Of a stretch of DNA of 5,038 nt, positions 4,792 through 5,038 are shown in pieces (within the stretch, counting starts at the first letter, position 1; every line of letters begins with the position of its first letter). This stretch comes from an uncultured Chthoniobacterales bacterium (GTDB taxonomy: Bacteria; Verrucomicrobiota; Verrucomicrobiae; Chthoniobacterales; UBA10450): positions 1 to 5,038 of the forward strand of contig CATPCN010000557.1 of the NCBI GenBank assembly GCA_955652855.1, given 5' to 3'. The notes below the pieces were generated by a model. The model had not been told where the DNA came from and searched no databases. It saw nothing but the letters and a program-made list of their open reading frames with translations. The position numbers and the translations under genes were made by a program.

Positions 4792-5038
4792 ATGGCTTTC
4801 CATCAGCTCATCGCCCGACTTGTCACTAGGCATCGCCGCTTTGTTTGGAGCTTTGTCATTCTGATATCGGCTGCGTGCGTTTTCGTTCTCGTGACGAAAC
4901 TTCGGCTCGACACCGAGGTGCTCAATCTTTTGCCGAACGGATTTGAGTCGGTTGAAGGCTTGAAGATTTACAACCGCGATTTCGCACAAGTGCGCGAGCT
5001 GACTTTTGCGCTCGTTTGCCAACCGGAAGACGCCGACA
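4792..5038 (+). CDS. MMPL/RND-type exporter, N-terminus (partial)
   Basis: The ATG at 4792 is the only start after an in-frame stop at 4762-4764, and the frame stays open to the window end, giving 82 residues. A basic N-terminus (ARLVTRHRRF) leads into one transmembrane helix at about 17-36 (FVWSFVILISAACVFVLV), then KLRLDTEVLNLLPNGFESVEG. That is the usual opening of MMPL/RND-superfamily exporters: TM1, then a D(x)nLLP segment starting the first periplasmic porter domain (IYNRDFAQVRELTFAL). The full protein would be expected to have about 750-900 residues and twelve helices. Such proteins use the proton gradient to export lipids, polyketides or hopanoid-like molecules. It follows the lipoprotein gene by 41 bases with no clear Shine-Dalgarno sequence. 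Family call is good for such a short piece; the cargo cannot be told. Confidence 0.8.
   Translation, partial: MAFHQLIARLVTRHRRFVWSFVILISAACVFVLVTKLRLDTEVLNLLPNGFESVEGLKIYNRDFAQVRELTFALVCQPEDAD

Noticed and set aside
1..5038. tRNA, rRNA, CRISPR array, insertion sequence or transposase gene
   Set aside because: None seen: no cloverleaf, no regularly spaced repeats and no transposase-like protein in any frame.

Overview
The window is 5,038 bases of moderately GC-rich bacterial chromosome carrying six confident protein genes (the first and last cut by the window edges), two low-confidence small ORFs, and two related short palindromic repeats. The LptF/LptG permease and the predicted outer-membrane-type lipoprotein point to a Gram-negative (diderm) cell. 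The mix of a transglutaminase-like protein, an NlpC/P60 hydrolase and a halogenase-like flavoprotein next to a lipoprotein and an MMPL exporter would fit a Verrucomicrobiota-type genome. That lineage guess is an inference from gene style, with no marker gene to support it.

Layout. Positions 1-276 are the 3' end of a transglutaminase-like gene, possibly followed by a 50-codon ORF overlapping its stop. Positions 435-962 encode an exported NlpC/P60-type cysteine peptidase. Positions 1032-1643 encode an exported, mostly helical protein with TolC-like repeats. These genes all run on the plus strand. They converge on a minus-strand LptF/LptG-family permease (1657-2763), part of the lipopolysaccharide export machinery.

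After a short divergent region, a second plus-strand group begins: a flavin-dependent oxidoreductase with halogenase motifs (2928-4313), a lipoprotein whose GTG start overlaps its stop (4310-4750), and the first 82 residues of an MMPL/RND exporter (from 4792). This looks like one operon that makes or modifies a polyketide- or lipid-type product and moves it to the envelope. The order recalls aryl-polyene-type clusters, but no ketosynthase or acyl carrier protein is in view.

The most unusual feature is a pair of similar elements of about 72-74 bases. One sits exactly at the start of the flavoprotein gene (about 2855-2928) and the other lies in frame inside the same gene (about 3390-3461). Each has the ordered words ATCGAGC, GCGAGATG, a first small hairpin, a second perfect hairpin with a GGGA tetraloop, and GAATCA. 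The inner copy is bounded by an exact 8-base direct repeat (CAATCGAG); removing one 72-base unit leaves a continuous, normal-looking protein. The upstream copy supplies the Shine-Dalgarno sequence, folds it into an 8-bp hairpin ending one base before the ATG, and lies inside a 26-codon leader ORF ending in an ATGA overlap with the flavoprotein start. This suggests a mobile palindromic repeat that has reshaped both the translation control and the protein sequence of one gene.
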